From positions 5,664,001 to 5,728,000 of the forward strand of contig NC_011894.1 of NCBI RefSeq assembly GCF_000022085.1: a DNA stretch of 64,000 nt, in the 5' to 3' direction. The DNA comes from Methylobacterium nodulans ORS 2060. Lineage in GTDB: Bacteria; Pseudomonadota; Alphaproteobacteria; Rhizobiales; Beijerinckiaceae. The position numbers were made by a program, and so were the translations under genes. Below, piece after piece: positions 54,923 to 63,652 of this stretch (positions within the stretch are counted from its first letter, which is position 1; every line of letters starts with the position of its first letter). Under the pieces are notes generated by a model that made no database searches, was not told the DNA's origin, and worked only from the letters and a program-made list of their open reading frames with translations.

Positions 54923-57253
54923 ATGAACTGTGTTCCGGAGCAGCAGCCGAAGGCGAGCTCGGGCCTCAACCTGCGGCAGCATTACGAGGCGCAGAGCCTC
55001 GGTGCCCTGACGGCACTCTGGCGTCATCGCCAGATGATCGGCGGCCTGATCATCGCCGCCATGTCCGTCGCCGTCGCCGCCTGCTTCGTGCTGCGGGATC
55101 GCTACACCGCCGAGGCCATGATCCAGGTCGATCTCGCCCGTCCTGCCGCCTTGCAGGCCGGACAAGCCGGACAGGCCGGACAGGCCGCGCAGGCGGCAGC
55201 GGCGCTCGATGCATCCGCCATCGTCGAGAGCGAAGCGCGGGTGATCAAGTCGCGGTCGGTCGCCCGCCGCGTCGTGGACGACCTCCACCTGCAGGACGAT
55301 CCGGCCTATGCGCGCAGCCCCGGCCTGCTGTCGCGGCTTCTCGGCGGGCTGTTCGAGGGGCATGGCACCGCGCCACTCGCGGATGCGGCCGCGATCGAGG
55401 CCGAGCGGATCGCCGGCCAGCTCTCCCGCGGCCTCACGGTGAGCAACGATACGCGGGCCTATCTCATCACGGTCGCCTACACGGCACAGAATCCGGACCG
55501 CGCCGCGCAGTTCGCCAATGCGTTCGTCGAGGCCTACCAGCGCAACCGCCTGGAGATGGCCGTGTCCGAGGCCGAGCGCGCGAGCGCGTGGCTGGAGAGC
55601 CGGATCCACGCGACCGGCGAGGAGCTGCAGCAGGCCGAGGCCGCCATCGAGACCTATCGCCGGGAGGCGCATTTCGTCGAGAGCGGCTCGGGCGGGAACC
55701 TGCCCCAGCAGGAGCTGCGCGACGTCCAGGTGCAGCTCGTGGCGGCCGGGCAGACCCGCCTCGCGGCCGAGGCCCGCCTGACGCGGGCGAAGGAGATCTT
55801 CGCGAGCGGCGGCGTGCCCTCCGCCCAGGACCTCACCGGCGCCCCCGTCATCCAGCGCATGCTGGAGAGCGTCGAGACGGCCAAGCGCGAGCTCGCCGGC
55901 CTGAGCACAACCGGGCCGCGCCACCCGCGCTTCCTCCAGGCCCAGGCCGCCCTGGCCGATACCGAGCAGCGCCTGCACCAGGAGATCGACCGGACGATCG
56001 GCAACCTGCAGAGCGAGGTGCGGAGCGCCGCGGCCGACGAGGCGTCCCTGGCGGCGCGCGTCGACACCCTCAAGAGCGCGGTGATCAACGCCATGGGCCG
56101 CGAGGCGAAGCTGCGCAGCCTCCAGGCCAATGCGGCGGCGATTCGCGACCGGCTCAAGCTGCTCAACGACAGCCACGCCCAGGCGCTCGCGCTCGCCGGC
56201 ATGACCTCCTCGACGGCACAGGTCGTCATGCGGGCCCGGCCGGTGCCGACGCCCTCGGGGCCGAACCGCCCCCTGATCCTCGGCCTCACCCTGATCGGCT
56301 CCGCCGTGGCCGGCGCCGGCCTCTCCTTGCTCATCGAGCGGCGGGACACCGGCTACCGCTCCGGCGGCGAGATGGCCGAGGAAACCGGTGCGCGCTGCCT
56401 CAGCATGATCCCGGCGATCACGACCGCCTCGGACGCCGCCGCGGTGCGGATGTTCGACGAGGCCGTCCGTCTGGTCGCCGCCGCCCTCGGCTGGCCGCAC
56501 GGGCCGATCGCGCCCCAGGTGCTGCTCGTCACCTCCTGCGTGCCGCAGGAAGGCAAGTCGCTCCTCTGCATGGCGCTCGCCAAGCTCCTTGCCGGGCGCG
56601 GCACCCGCACGCTGGTGATCGACACGGCGGGACCGCGGCTGGGCGCCCCGGACGCGCCGAGCCTGGAGACCGTCCTGGCGGGCGACCACCAGGACTTCCT
56701 CGACGGCCTGTGCGACCGCCCGGTCGTGCTCCTGCGGACCGCGACCGGGCCGGATGGCGGCGACCGCCTCCTGAGCGAGTCGTTCGAGGCCTTCCTGGCG
56801 CTCGCCCGCGACAGCTTCGACGTGGTGCTGATCGAGGCGCCCCCGGCGATGCTCGTCGTCGATGTCGCGCCCCTCGCCCGCCTGTCCGACGCGGTGGTGC
56901 TGGCCGTGCGCTGGGGCCGGACGCCGCGCCGGACGGTGATGGCGACGCTGCAGCGGCTCCAGGATCTCTCGATCCGCATCCGCGGCCTCGTTCTGACCCA
57001 GGTCGATCTCGACCAGCACCGGTACGAGCGCTTCGCCGACCAATGCGCCCACTACGCCGCCTACCGGCCCTTCTTCGAGACCTGCGCGGCCTCCGTGCGG
57101 GACGCGTCCCGCCTGCGGGGGCGCGGCGCGGGCGCCCCGCCGCCCGCCATCGAGGGGTCCGAGGAATGGCCCGCCATCGGCGGCCCGGCCGAGGCCCGCT
57201 CCACCGGATTCGTCATGACGCAGGCCCGTGCGCCGGATGCCGGCGCCGCCTGA
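54923..57253 (+). CDS. Wzz/GumC-like chain-length protein fused to BY-kinase-like ATPase
   Basis: A 776-residue inner-membrane protein of the polysaccharide co-polymerase type. TM1 (about 37-57), a large periplasmic Wzz/coiled-coil domain (58-445) and TM2 (about 450-470) are followed by a cytoplasmic P-loop domain (about 510-740). An AGQAGQAGQAAQ run at about 75-88 reflects a 9-bp repeat. Walker A is SCVPQEGKSLL (about 536). Walker A' is VIDTAGPR, where the second Asp of the DxD/DxR motif is missing. Walker B is VVLIEAPPA, with Glu instead of the usual Asp. The C-terminus has only scattered Tyr. It probably controls chain length and export; kinase activity is doubtful. GAGG at about 54913 supports ATG 54923. 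Confidence 0.87.
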   Translation: MNCVPEQQPKASSGLNLRQHYEAQSLGALTALWRHRQMIGGLIIAAMSVAVAACFVLRDRYTAEAMIQVDLARPAALQAGQAGQAGQAAQAAAALDASAIVESEARVIKSRSVARRVVDDLHLQDDPAYARSPGLLSRLLGGLFEGHGTAPLADAAAIEAERIAGQLSRGLTVSNDTRAYLITVAYTAQNPDRAAQFANAFVEAYQRNRLEMAVSEAERASAWLESRIHATGEELQQAEAAIETYRREAHFVESGSGGNLPQQELRDVQVQLVAAGQTRLAAEARLTRAKEIFASGGVPSAQDLTGAPVIQRMLESVETAKRELAGLSTTGPRHPRFLQAQAALADTEQRLHQEIDRTIGNLQSEVRSAAADEASLAARVDTLKSAVINAMGREAKLRSLQANAAAIRDRLKLLNDSHAQALALAGMTSSTAQVVMRARPVPTPSGPNRPLILGLTLIGSAVAGAGLSLLIERRDTGYRSGGEMAEETGARCLSMIPAITTASDAAAVRMFDEAVRLVAAALGWPHGPIAPQVLLVTSCVPQEGKSLLCMALAKLLAGRGTRTLVIDTAGPRLGAPDAPSLETVLAGDHQDFLDGLCDRPVVLLRTATGPDGGDRLLSESFEAFLALARDSFDVVLIEAPPAMLVVDVAPLARLSDAVVLAVRWGRTPRRTVMATLQRLQDLSIRIRGLVLTQVDLDQHRYERFADQCAHYAAYRPFFETCAASVRDASRLRGRGAGAPPPAIEGSEEWPAIGGPAEARSTGFVMTQARAPDAGAA

Positions 57254-57308
57254 GGCGCCGGCACGGTCCTGAGTGCCCCGCACACGGTCGCAGAAGGAGA
57301 GGCTTCAG

Positions 57309-58331
57309 ATGAGGATCATGGTGATCGGCGGGAACGGGTTCGTCGGCCGCCCGCTGTCGCGCCTGCTCAGCGCGGAGCACGAGGTCTGCGTGCTCGACAC
57401 GCTCCGCTACGGCGGCCTGCGCTTCACCGGCGAGGAGCTCTCCCGCCTGAAGGTGGTTCTCGGCGACATCACCGATCCGGACGAGGTCGCCGCCGCCGTC
57501 GCGGCCTTCCGGCCCGAGGCGATCATCCACCTCGCGGCGATCCACTACATCCCGGAATGCGAGCAGGATCCGGGTCTCGCGGTGCGCGTCAACGTCGCCG
57601 GGACCGTGAACCTCCTGAGCGCCTGCCCGCCGGGCTGCCGCTTCGTGTTCGCGAGCAGCGGCGCCGTCTACAAGGCGGACACGCGCCCGCATACCGAGGA
57701 CGGCTCGGCCGTCGAGCCGAGCGACATCTACGGCTTCACCAAGCTGCATGGCGAGCATTACGTCCGCTACATGGCGGGCCTGCGCGGCTTCCCGGCCGTC
57801 GTGGTGCGCCTCTTCAACGTGATCGGGCCGGGCGAGACCAACCCGCACCTGATGCCCGAGATCGTCGCCCAGCTGAAGGCCGGGTACAGCCGCATCGCGC
57901 TCGGCAACCTGACGCCCAAGCGGGACTACGTCCATGTCGAGGATGCGGCGCGCGGTTTCATGGCGGCGGCGCTGGCGGGCGAGGTCGCCCGGGGCGCCTG
58001 CGTCACCGTCAATCTCGGGACCTCGTGCGCCTACTCGGTCGACGAGATCGTGCGCAAGCTGCGCCAGATCTCGGGTCTCGACTTCGCCGTGGCATCGGAC
58101 CCGGCCCGGATCCGCGCCGTGGACCGGCCGGTCCTCGCCGCCGATATCGGGCGCATCCGGACCCTGTTCGGATGGGAACCGGCCCGCTCGATCGACGCGG
58201 CGCTGGCCGATCTCTGGCAACGGCCCGATCTCTCGACGCATCTGACGACGAAGTACCGGCTCGAACCGGCCGGCGCGCCGCTCCCGCGCAGCGAGGCGCT
58301 CCCGGGCATCGCGGCCGCCCCGGCGCGCTGA
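57309..58331 (+). CDS. NAD-dependent nucleotide-sugar epimerase/dehydratase
   Basis: A 340-residue extended SDR. Start at MRIMVIGGNGFVGRPL, with AAGGAGAGG eight nt upstream. Glycine motif GGNGFVG (7-13), FVFASSGAVYKADTRPHTED (catalytic Ser), YGFTKLHGEHYVR (YxxxK, near 148), RLFNVIGPGETNPHLMPEI and RDYVHVEDAARGFM place it in the UDP-glucose 4-epimerase/GDP-mannose dehydratase-type group. It lies 55 nt after the Wzz gene and 49 nt before the fused oxidoreductase, so probably one operon. Exact nucleotide sugar unknown. Confidence 0.9.
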   Translation: MRIMVIGGNGFVGRPLSRLLSAEHEVCVLDTLRYGGLRFTGEELSRLKVVLGDITDPDEVAAAVAAFRPEAIIHLAAIHYIPECEQDPGLAVRVNVAGTVNLLSACPPGCRFVFASSGAVYKADTRPHTEDGSAVEPSDIYGFTKLHGEHYVRYMAGLRGFPAVVVRLFNVIGPGETNPHLMPEIVAQLKAGYSRIALGNLTPKRDYVHVEDAARGFMAAALAGEVARGACVTVNLGTSCAYSVDEIVRKLRQISGLDFAVASDPARIRAVDRPVLAADIGRIRTLFGWEPARSIDAALADLWQRPDLSTHLTTKYRLEPAGAPLPRSEALPGIAAAPAR

Positions 58332-58380
58332 CGCGCCGGGGCCCCCGTCTCATCCCTCCCCACCGAAAGGTCGCCCTCCC

Positions 58381-60621
58381 ATGCCGCTGCGTTCCAGACC
58401 CGACACGCCCCGCCTCGCCATCATCGGCTGCGGCGCCGTGGTCGAGCATCACCTGCTCCCCGCGCTGCGGCGCCAGGGCTGGACGCCGGAGGTGCTGGTC
58501 GACCGCTCCCCCGCGCGCCTCTCCCTGCTCGCGGGCCGGACCGGGCGGCGGCGCTCCGCCGTCATCACGGCGCCGGACTGGAGGGAGGTCGCCGACCACT
58601 TCGACGCCGCGGTCGTGGCGACGCCGCACACCACGCACGGGCCGCTCGGCCTCGCGCTGCTGGAAGCGGGCAAGCACGTGTTCATGGAGAAGCCCCTCGC
58701 CACCACGAGCGCGCAGGCGACGGCGATGATCGCCGCCGCCGAGGAGCAGAAGCGCGTCCTCACGGTCGGGCTCCTGCGGCGCTACCTGACGGTCGCCCGC
58801 TGGACGCGGGCGCTGATCGCCTCGGGGGTACTCGGCACCATCCGCCGGGTCGAGGCCCGCGAGGGCTTCGTGTTCAACTGGGCGACGAGTTCCGACGCGC
58901 TCCTGCGCCGCGACCTCTCGGGCGGCGGCGTGCTGATGGATACCGGCGCCCATACCCTCGACCTCCTGGGCTACTGGCTCGGCGACATCACGCCCATCGC
59001 CTATGCGGATGACGGGGAGGGCGGCGTCGAGGCCGATTGCATCCTCGACTTCGCGCTCGCCGGCGGCGGCCGGGGCCGGCTGGAGCTGAGCCGCACCCGC
59101 GACCTCAGCAACACGGCCCGGATCGAGGGCACGGAGGGCTTCGTCGAGGTGGCGCTCTACCGCAACGAGGTGCTGGCCGGCTCCGAGGCCGCCCTCGCCT
59201 TCGTCCACGAGGGTGTGTCGCCGGCCACGATGAAGCCGCAGCTCTTCCCCGCGCTGTTCGACGCCGAAATGCGCGATTTCCTGCACAGCGTGCGCGGACC
59301 GGAGCGGCCGTCGCTGCCGGCGATCGCCGGCCTGCGCTCCGTGCGCTGGATCGAGACCTGCTACGGGATGCGCCAGCCCCTGGACCGCCCCTGGGACGCG
59401 GTGCCCGGCGCGCCCGCCGGGACGATCGGGGCAGGCACGCGGGTGGCGGTGACGGGGGCGAGCGGCTTCATCGGCGGCCGGCTCGTCGAGCGGCTGGTGC
59501 GGGCGGGCGCCGACGTGACCTGCCTCATCCGCGAGATCGGGTCTTCCACCCGCCTCGCGCGGCTGCCGGTGCGCCTCATGCGCACGGATCTCGCCGACGC
59601 GGGCCAGGTGAGCGCCGGGCTGAAGGGGGCCGAGATTGTCTTCCACTGCGCCTACGACCCGCGCTCGCGCAAGCAGAACCTCGAAGGCGCGCGCAACATC
59701 ATCAGAGCCTGCGCCGAGCACGGCGTGCGGCGGCTCGTGCACGTGAGCACCTTCTCGGTCTACGAGCCCTTCCCCGACGGCCCGCTCACCGAGGAGACCC
59801 GGGACGGCGATCCGTCCTGGATCTATGTGCGCGACAAGCTCGCCATGGAGGCCGAGGTGCTGTCGGCCGCCCGCGAGCGCGGGCTCCCCGCCACCGTGGT
59901 GCAGCCCACCATCGTGTACGGCCCGTTCTGCAAGCCCTGGACGAACGCCCCGGCCGAGATGCTGATCACCGGCGAGGTCGTGTTGCCTGAGCGGGGCGAG
60001 GGCGTGTGCAGCGCGGTCTTCATCGACGACCTCGTCGACGGGATGCTGCTCGCCGCCACGCGCCAGGAGGCGATCGGCGAGCGCTTCATCCTGTCGGGAC
60101 CGGACCATGTGACCTGGGCGACCTTCTACGGCGAGTTCGCCCGGGCCCTCGGGGTGCGCCCGCCGGCCTTCTGGCCGCTCGACCGGGTCGGCCGCGCCAA
60201 TCACGGCCTGATGCGCGACATCAAGCTCGTGGCGCGCAACCCGAAGCGCATCATGCAGATCATCGTGCGCTGGCCTCCGGCGCGGCAGGTGCTGCAGGCG
60301 GGCCTCGACGCCAGCCCCAAACCCCTGCGGGCTCTCGTCGACCGCTACTATTTCGGCAGCGGCGGGCGGGTTTTCGGCCAGGTCTTCGTCCCGGACCCCC
60401 AGAAGACGGCCCTGTATCTCACGAAGGGCGCGGCCGAGATCGGCAAGGCGCAGCGCCTGCTCGGCTACGCGCCGCGCCACGGCTTCGCGGCCGGCATGCA
60501 GGCGACGCGGCCCTATCTCGAATGGGCCTTCGCGGATCTGCGGCGCGCGGCCCAGCGCGCCGCCGGGCCGTCCGAGCCGCCGCCGGCCCCGGTCGCGCCC
60601 GGAATCGCCGATGCCCGCTGA
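58381..60621 (+). CDS. Fusion of Gfo/Idh/MocA oxidoreductase and SDR epimerase
   Basis: A 746-residue two-domain sugar enzyme. Residues about 10-355 are a Gfo/Idh/MocA NAD(P)-dependent oxidoreductase: LAIIGCGAVVEHHLLPAL, HVFMEKPLATTSAQA (EKP motif) and LMDTGAHTLDLLGYWLG (active-site region). Residues about 358-735 are an extended SDR: VAVTGASGFIGGRLVERL, LVHVSTFSVYEPF and SWIYVRDKLAMEAEVL (YxxxK) with VVQPTIVYGPF. Both catalytic sets look complete. In most bacteria these are separate genes; fusion implies sequential use on one nucleotide sugar. It overlaps the flippase gene by 11 nt. Confidence 0.88.
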   Translation: MPLRSRPDTPRLAIIGCGAVVEHHLLPALRRQGWTPEVLVDRSPARLSLLAGRTGRRRSAVITAPDWREVADHFDAAVVATPHTTHGPLGLALLEAGKHVFMEKPLATTSAQATAMIAAAEEQKRVLTVGLLRRYLTVARWTRALIASGVLGTIRRVEAREGFVFNWATSSDALLRRDLSGGGVLMDTGAHTLDLLGYWLGDITPIAYADDGEGGVEADCILDFALAGGGRGRLELSRTRDLSNTARIEGTEGFVEVALYRNEVLAGSEAALAFVHEGVSPATMKPQLFPALFDAEMRDFLHSVRGPERPSLPAIAGLRSVRWIETCYGMRQPLDRPWDAVPGAPAGTIGAGTRVAVTGASGFIGGRLVERLVRAGADVTCLIREIGSSTRLARLPVRLMRTDLADAGQVSAGLKGAEIVFHCAYDPRSRKQNLEGARNIIRACAEHGVRRLVHVSTFSVYEPFPDGPLTEETRDGDPSWIYVRDKLAMEAEVLSAARERGLPATVVQPTIVYGPFCKPWTNAPAEMLITGEVVLPERGEGVCSAVFIDDLVDGMLLAATRQEAIGERFILSGPDHVTWATFYGEFARALGVRPPAFWPLDRVGRANHGLMRDIKLVARNPKRIMQIIVRWPPARQVLQAGLDASPKPLRALVDRYYFGSGGRVFGQVFVPDPQKTALYLTKGAAEIGKAQRLLGYAPRHGFAAGMQATRPYLEWAFADLRRAAQRAAGPSEPPPAPVAPGIADAR

Positions 60622-61954
60622 ACCGGCCTCCGGGACCAACCTCCTCGGTCCCCTCTCACCGGAACCCGCCCCTCTCCCCGGCGGGCTCCGGCGCAAGGCC
60701 GCTTCCGCCCTCGCCCAGGCGGGGCGGCTCGGCTGGCCGCTCGTCGATCAGGGGATCGCGAGCATCGGCACCTTCGCGCTCACCGTCACCCTCGCCCGGG
60801 TCCTCGCGCCGGGCGAGTACGGAGCCTTCGCGCTCCTTCTGGGGGGGCTGATGACCCTCCACATGGTGACCTCGTCGCTCGTGTTCTATCCGCTCTCCAT
60901 CCGCCTCGCCGCGGCGGCGGAGGCCGAGAGCGCCGCATTTGCGCGGACGAGCCTCGTCCTGCTGGCCGCCCTGCTGGTTCCGGCCATCTCGGCCGTCGGC
61001 CTCGGCCTTCTTCTCGCCGGCCATGCCGACCTCATTCTCCCGGCCTGCGCCTATTTCGTGCTCTGGCAGGTGCAGGAGGCCTTCCGGCGGCTCCTCTTCG
61101 CGCAGTTCCGGTTCGCCGCGGCGGTGCCGGGCGACGTCGTCAGCTATCTGGGGCAGGTCGCGGTGGTCCTGGCGCTCGCCCGGGCCGACCGGCTCTCGCT
61201 GGCGAGCGCGCTCGTGGCGATGGCGGCGACCTCGGGCCTCGCGGCGATTCATCAGGCGGCCCTCTCCGGCGTTCTCGCGCCGGCCGGGGCGAAGCGAGCC
61301 CTCGGGGCGACGGCTCGGGACTTCTGGGATCTCGGCAGCTGGTCCCTGGCCAACAACCTCCTGGCGATCCTGCGCTCCCAGTTCCTGCTCTGGGGGCTTG
61401 CCGCCCTGGCCGGAGCCGGGACCGCCGCCTTCCTGCAGGCCGGCCTGAACCTCGTGAACCTGATGAACCCCCTGGTGATCGGGCTGTGCAACATCATCCC
61501 GCAGACGGCGGCGCAGGCCCATGCGGGCGGCAAGGCCCGGGCCTGGCGCGCGGCACGCCCCTTCGCCCTGGCCGGGGCGCCGGTCGCCGTGCTGTTCTTC
61601 CTCGCCCTGGCCTTGGCCCCCGAGCTGCTGCTGGCGCTCGTCTACGGGAGCGAATCGCCCTACCGCGTGCTTGCGAACCCGGTGCGGCTCCTCGCCCTGT
61701 GGGCCATCACGGCCTACGCCACCGACATGATCTGCTCGTACTTCCACGGGGTGGAGGCGGCCCGGCTGGCGCTGGTCGTCAACGCCGTCGGAATGGCGGC
61801 GACGCTGCTCGCGGCCGTGCCGCTGGTGGCGGGTCTCGGCCTTGTCGGTGCCTGCATCGCCCTCTGCCTTGCCGGCGTGGTCCGCCTTGCGCTGGCATGG
61901 GGGCTGCTCGGCCGCCTCATCGCGAGCGATGCCGCCGAGGCGCCGCGCGGATAG
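60611..61954 (+). CDS. Polysaccharide flippase (Wzx/MOP superfamily)
   Basis: A 447-residue membrane protein with about 12-14 helices, similar in type to the protein at 9837. After a Pro-rich N-terminus, LGWPLVDQGIASIGTFALTV opens the transmembrane part and ARVLAPGEYGAFALLLGG is the family-typical second segment. The start at 60611 overlaps the end of the fused oxidoreductase, so they are translationally coupled. It could export the lipid-linked repeat units that the Wzz protein regulates. It is the last plus-strand gene of this operon. Confidence 0.87.
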   Translation: MPAEPASGTNLLGPLSPEPAPLPGGLRRKAASALAQAGRLGWPLVDQGIASIGTFALTVTLARVLAPGEYGAFALLLGGLMTLHMVTSSLVFYPLSIRLAAAAEAESAAFARTSLVLLAALLVPAISAVGLGLLLAGHADLILPACAYFVLWQVQEAFRRLLFAQFRFAAAVPGDVVSYLGQVAVVLALARADRLSLASALVAMAATSGLAAIHQAALSGVLAPAGAKRALGATARDFWDLGSWSLANNLLAILRSQFLLWGLAALAGAGTAAFLQAGLNLVNLMNPLVIGLCNIIPQTAAQAHAGGKARAWRAARPFALAGAPVAVLFFLALALAPELLLALVYGSESPYRVLANPVRLLALWAITAYATDMICSYFHGVEAARLALVVNAVGMAATLLAAVPLVAGLGLVGACIALCLAGVVRLALAWGLLGRLIASDAAEAPRG

Positions 61955-62099
61955 GGTGGGACGGTACGCCGGGGGCTGCAGGTCGCAGCGCCGGCGGGCC
62001 GCCCTCCGCGCCTCGATCGGCCCTGAGGTGCGTGGAAGCGGCCACACACTTCAGGTTCGATTTTAGACCGCGTCAGCCCGCGCGAGGATGCCCGCTTCC

Positions 62100-62155
62100 T
62101 CTTTCCCGGACGACTGCAGCGTCAGCGGAATGCGACCCGGGAGCCAGCACAAGAC
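62100..62155 (+). repeat. Dispersed repeat R2, copy b
   Basis: Nearly identical to 41241-41296 (CTTTCCCGG, TGCAGCGTCAGCGGAATGCG, ACCCGGGAGCCAGCACAAGA). Confidence 0.8.
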
Positions 62156-62213
62156 ATCGCGCAGCGACCGCTTGTCGGCCACGCTGGAGACAACCGGAGC
62201 CGCTTCGCGGCGA

Positions 62214-62288
62214 GTCGTTGTGCTGGGTCCCGGATCTGCTTCCGCTAACGCTGCAGTCGTGCAGGCCCGAACGAGCCCGGAAAGAGGG
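62214..62288 (-). repeat. Dispersed repeat R2, copy c (inverted)
   Basis: Reverse complement reads CCTCTTTCCGGG, then ACGACTGCAGCGTTAGCGGA, CCGGGACCCAGCACAAC. It has about 15 extra nt relative to copy b. Pairs with copy b to form an inverted repeat. Confidence 0.75.
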
Positions 62289-62367
62289 AGCGGGACAGAG
62301 GCGGAGAATCCGGGATGGGGCGGAGACCCTCTGATCCGGTCTGCGGACGCTCCGTTCGGAGATCGTC

Positions 62368-63591
62368 TCAGACGGCGCGGCGCAGGTCGCCGCCCGGGAC
62401 GGCGTAGAGGTCCTGGAGGCGGCGCGCCGACCGCGTCCAGTCGCCGATTTCGAGCGCCATCCGGTGCGCGGCCAGCGACAGCCGCGCCCAGCTCTCCGGC
62501 GGCACGCGCGCGGCGGCGGCAAGGGCCTCGGCGACGCCCTGTCCCGAGAGCGTCCCGACCACGAAGCCGGCGCCGAAGCGCTCGACCGCCGCGCCGAGAC
62601 CGGTCGCCCGCGACACGATCAGCGGCAGGCCGTTCAGCGCCGCCTCGAGGGCGCCGATCGGCTGGCCGTCGAAGCGCGAAGACTGGACGAAGAAATCCCA
62701 GCTCTGCAGGGTCTGGATCTTGTCCTCTCCGAAGACAGGACCACCCACCGCGACCGTGTCGGCGACCCCCTGGCGCTCCGCCAGGGCGCGCAGCTCGTCG
62801 TCCTCCGTGCCGTCCCGCCCCAGCCCGGCAAGCATGAGCCGCCCGGCTCCTCCCGCCGCGCGATGCCGGCCGAAGCCCTCGATGAGGAGGTCGAGCCCCT
62901 TGTGCCGCAGGGCGTAGCGGCCGCAGAAGCCGAAGGTCGGATAGCCTGCGGAGGGGCGCTCGCGCACCGGCCAGGCCGGCTGCGCGTCGAAGGCGCTCGA
63001 ATAGCTCGCATTCTCGACGATCTCGACGCGCGCCCGCGGCGCGATCCGATGGATCGTGGCCGCCTCCTGCGGCGTCAGGGCGTGCACGAAGGCCGCGTTC
63101 TCCAGGAACCGCCGCTCGAAGACCGACAGGTACAGGGACACGGAGGGCCGGACCGGCCGCAGGTCCTCGTCGAAGACATGGGCGTAGCGCCCGTGGATGG
63201 TGACGACGTAGCGCACGCGGCGGCGCATGAGGTCGCGCCCGATCATCGGCAGGACCGGACGCCGGCCGCCATGGATATGCACGATCGTGTCCGGGCCCGC
63301 TTGGTCGAGCAGCCCGTCGATCACGCTCGGCGCGGCCTGGACCATGCGGCCGAACAGGCGGTGGCCGACGAGGCGCAGCGGCTGGACGGGGGCCGCCCAT
63401 TGGCGCAGATCGATGCCCTCCCCGGTCTCGTGCAGCAGGACGATCCGGACCGCGTGGCCCATCCGCAGTTGCTCCCGGGCGAGCCGGCAGGCGGCGTGAT
63501 GAATCCCGTTCGTCCGTGAATCCTCGGCCTCCTCGAAGACGAGGTGGCGGATGTCGAGCGGCGTCGCGTCTCGGGGCATGGGTGGCGTCAC
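62368..63591 (-). CDS. GT4-family glycosyltransferase
   Basis: A 407-residue GT-B glycosyltransferase. The N-terminal half shows SRTNGIHHAACRLAREQLRM and VHIHGGRRPVLPMIGRDL; the C-terminal half has FGFCGRYALRHKGLDLLIEG, LMLAGLGRDG and SSRFDGQPIGALEAALNGLP, the last replacing the common E-x7-E with a GALEAALNG variant that keeps a Glu. Start at 63591; ATG 63579 is an alternative. It is convergent with the flippase gene and 61 nt downstream of the epimerase fragment. Probably adds a sugar to the polysaccharide. Confidence 0.88.
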   Translation of the reverse strand: MTPPMPRDATPLDIRHLVFEEAEDSRTNGIHHAACRLAREQLRMGHAVRIVLLHETGEGIDLRQWAAPVQPLRLVGHRLFGRMVQAAPSVIDGLLDQAGPDTIVHIHGGRRPVLPMIGRDLMRRRVRYVVTIHGRYAHVFDEDLRPVRPSVSLYLSVFERRFLENAAFVHALTPQEAATIHRIAPRARVEIVENASYSSAFDAQPAWPVRERPSAGYPTFGFCGRYALRHKGLDLLIEGFGRHRAAGGAGRLMLAGLGRDGTEDDELRALAERQGVADTVAVGGPVFGEDKIQTLQSWDFFVQSSRFDGQPIGALEAALNGLPLIVSRATGLGAAVERFGAGFVVGTLSGQGVAEALAAAARVPPESWARLSLAAHRMALEIGDWTRSARRLQDLYAVPGGDLRRAV

Positions 63592-63652
63592 GGTCCGGCG
63601 GGCAGGAGGGGCGGGAGGGGCGGCACGCCGAGACGTGCCGCCGGGTCACGGC

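Larger units (their letters stand above)
61955..62367. other. Intergenic region with large inverted repeat
   Basis: 413 nt between convergent genes. Contains two inverted copies of repeat R2 (62100-62155 and 62214-62288) forming a large stem with a central loop of about 60 nt. No coding sequence was recognised. Confidence 0.65.

Noticed and set aside
54586..57312. 908-codon plus-strand open frame overlapping the Wzz gene
   Set aside because: Arg/Pro-rich out-of-frame shadow; the Wzz/BY-kinase reading is unambiguous in the other frame.
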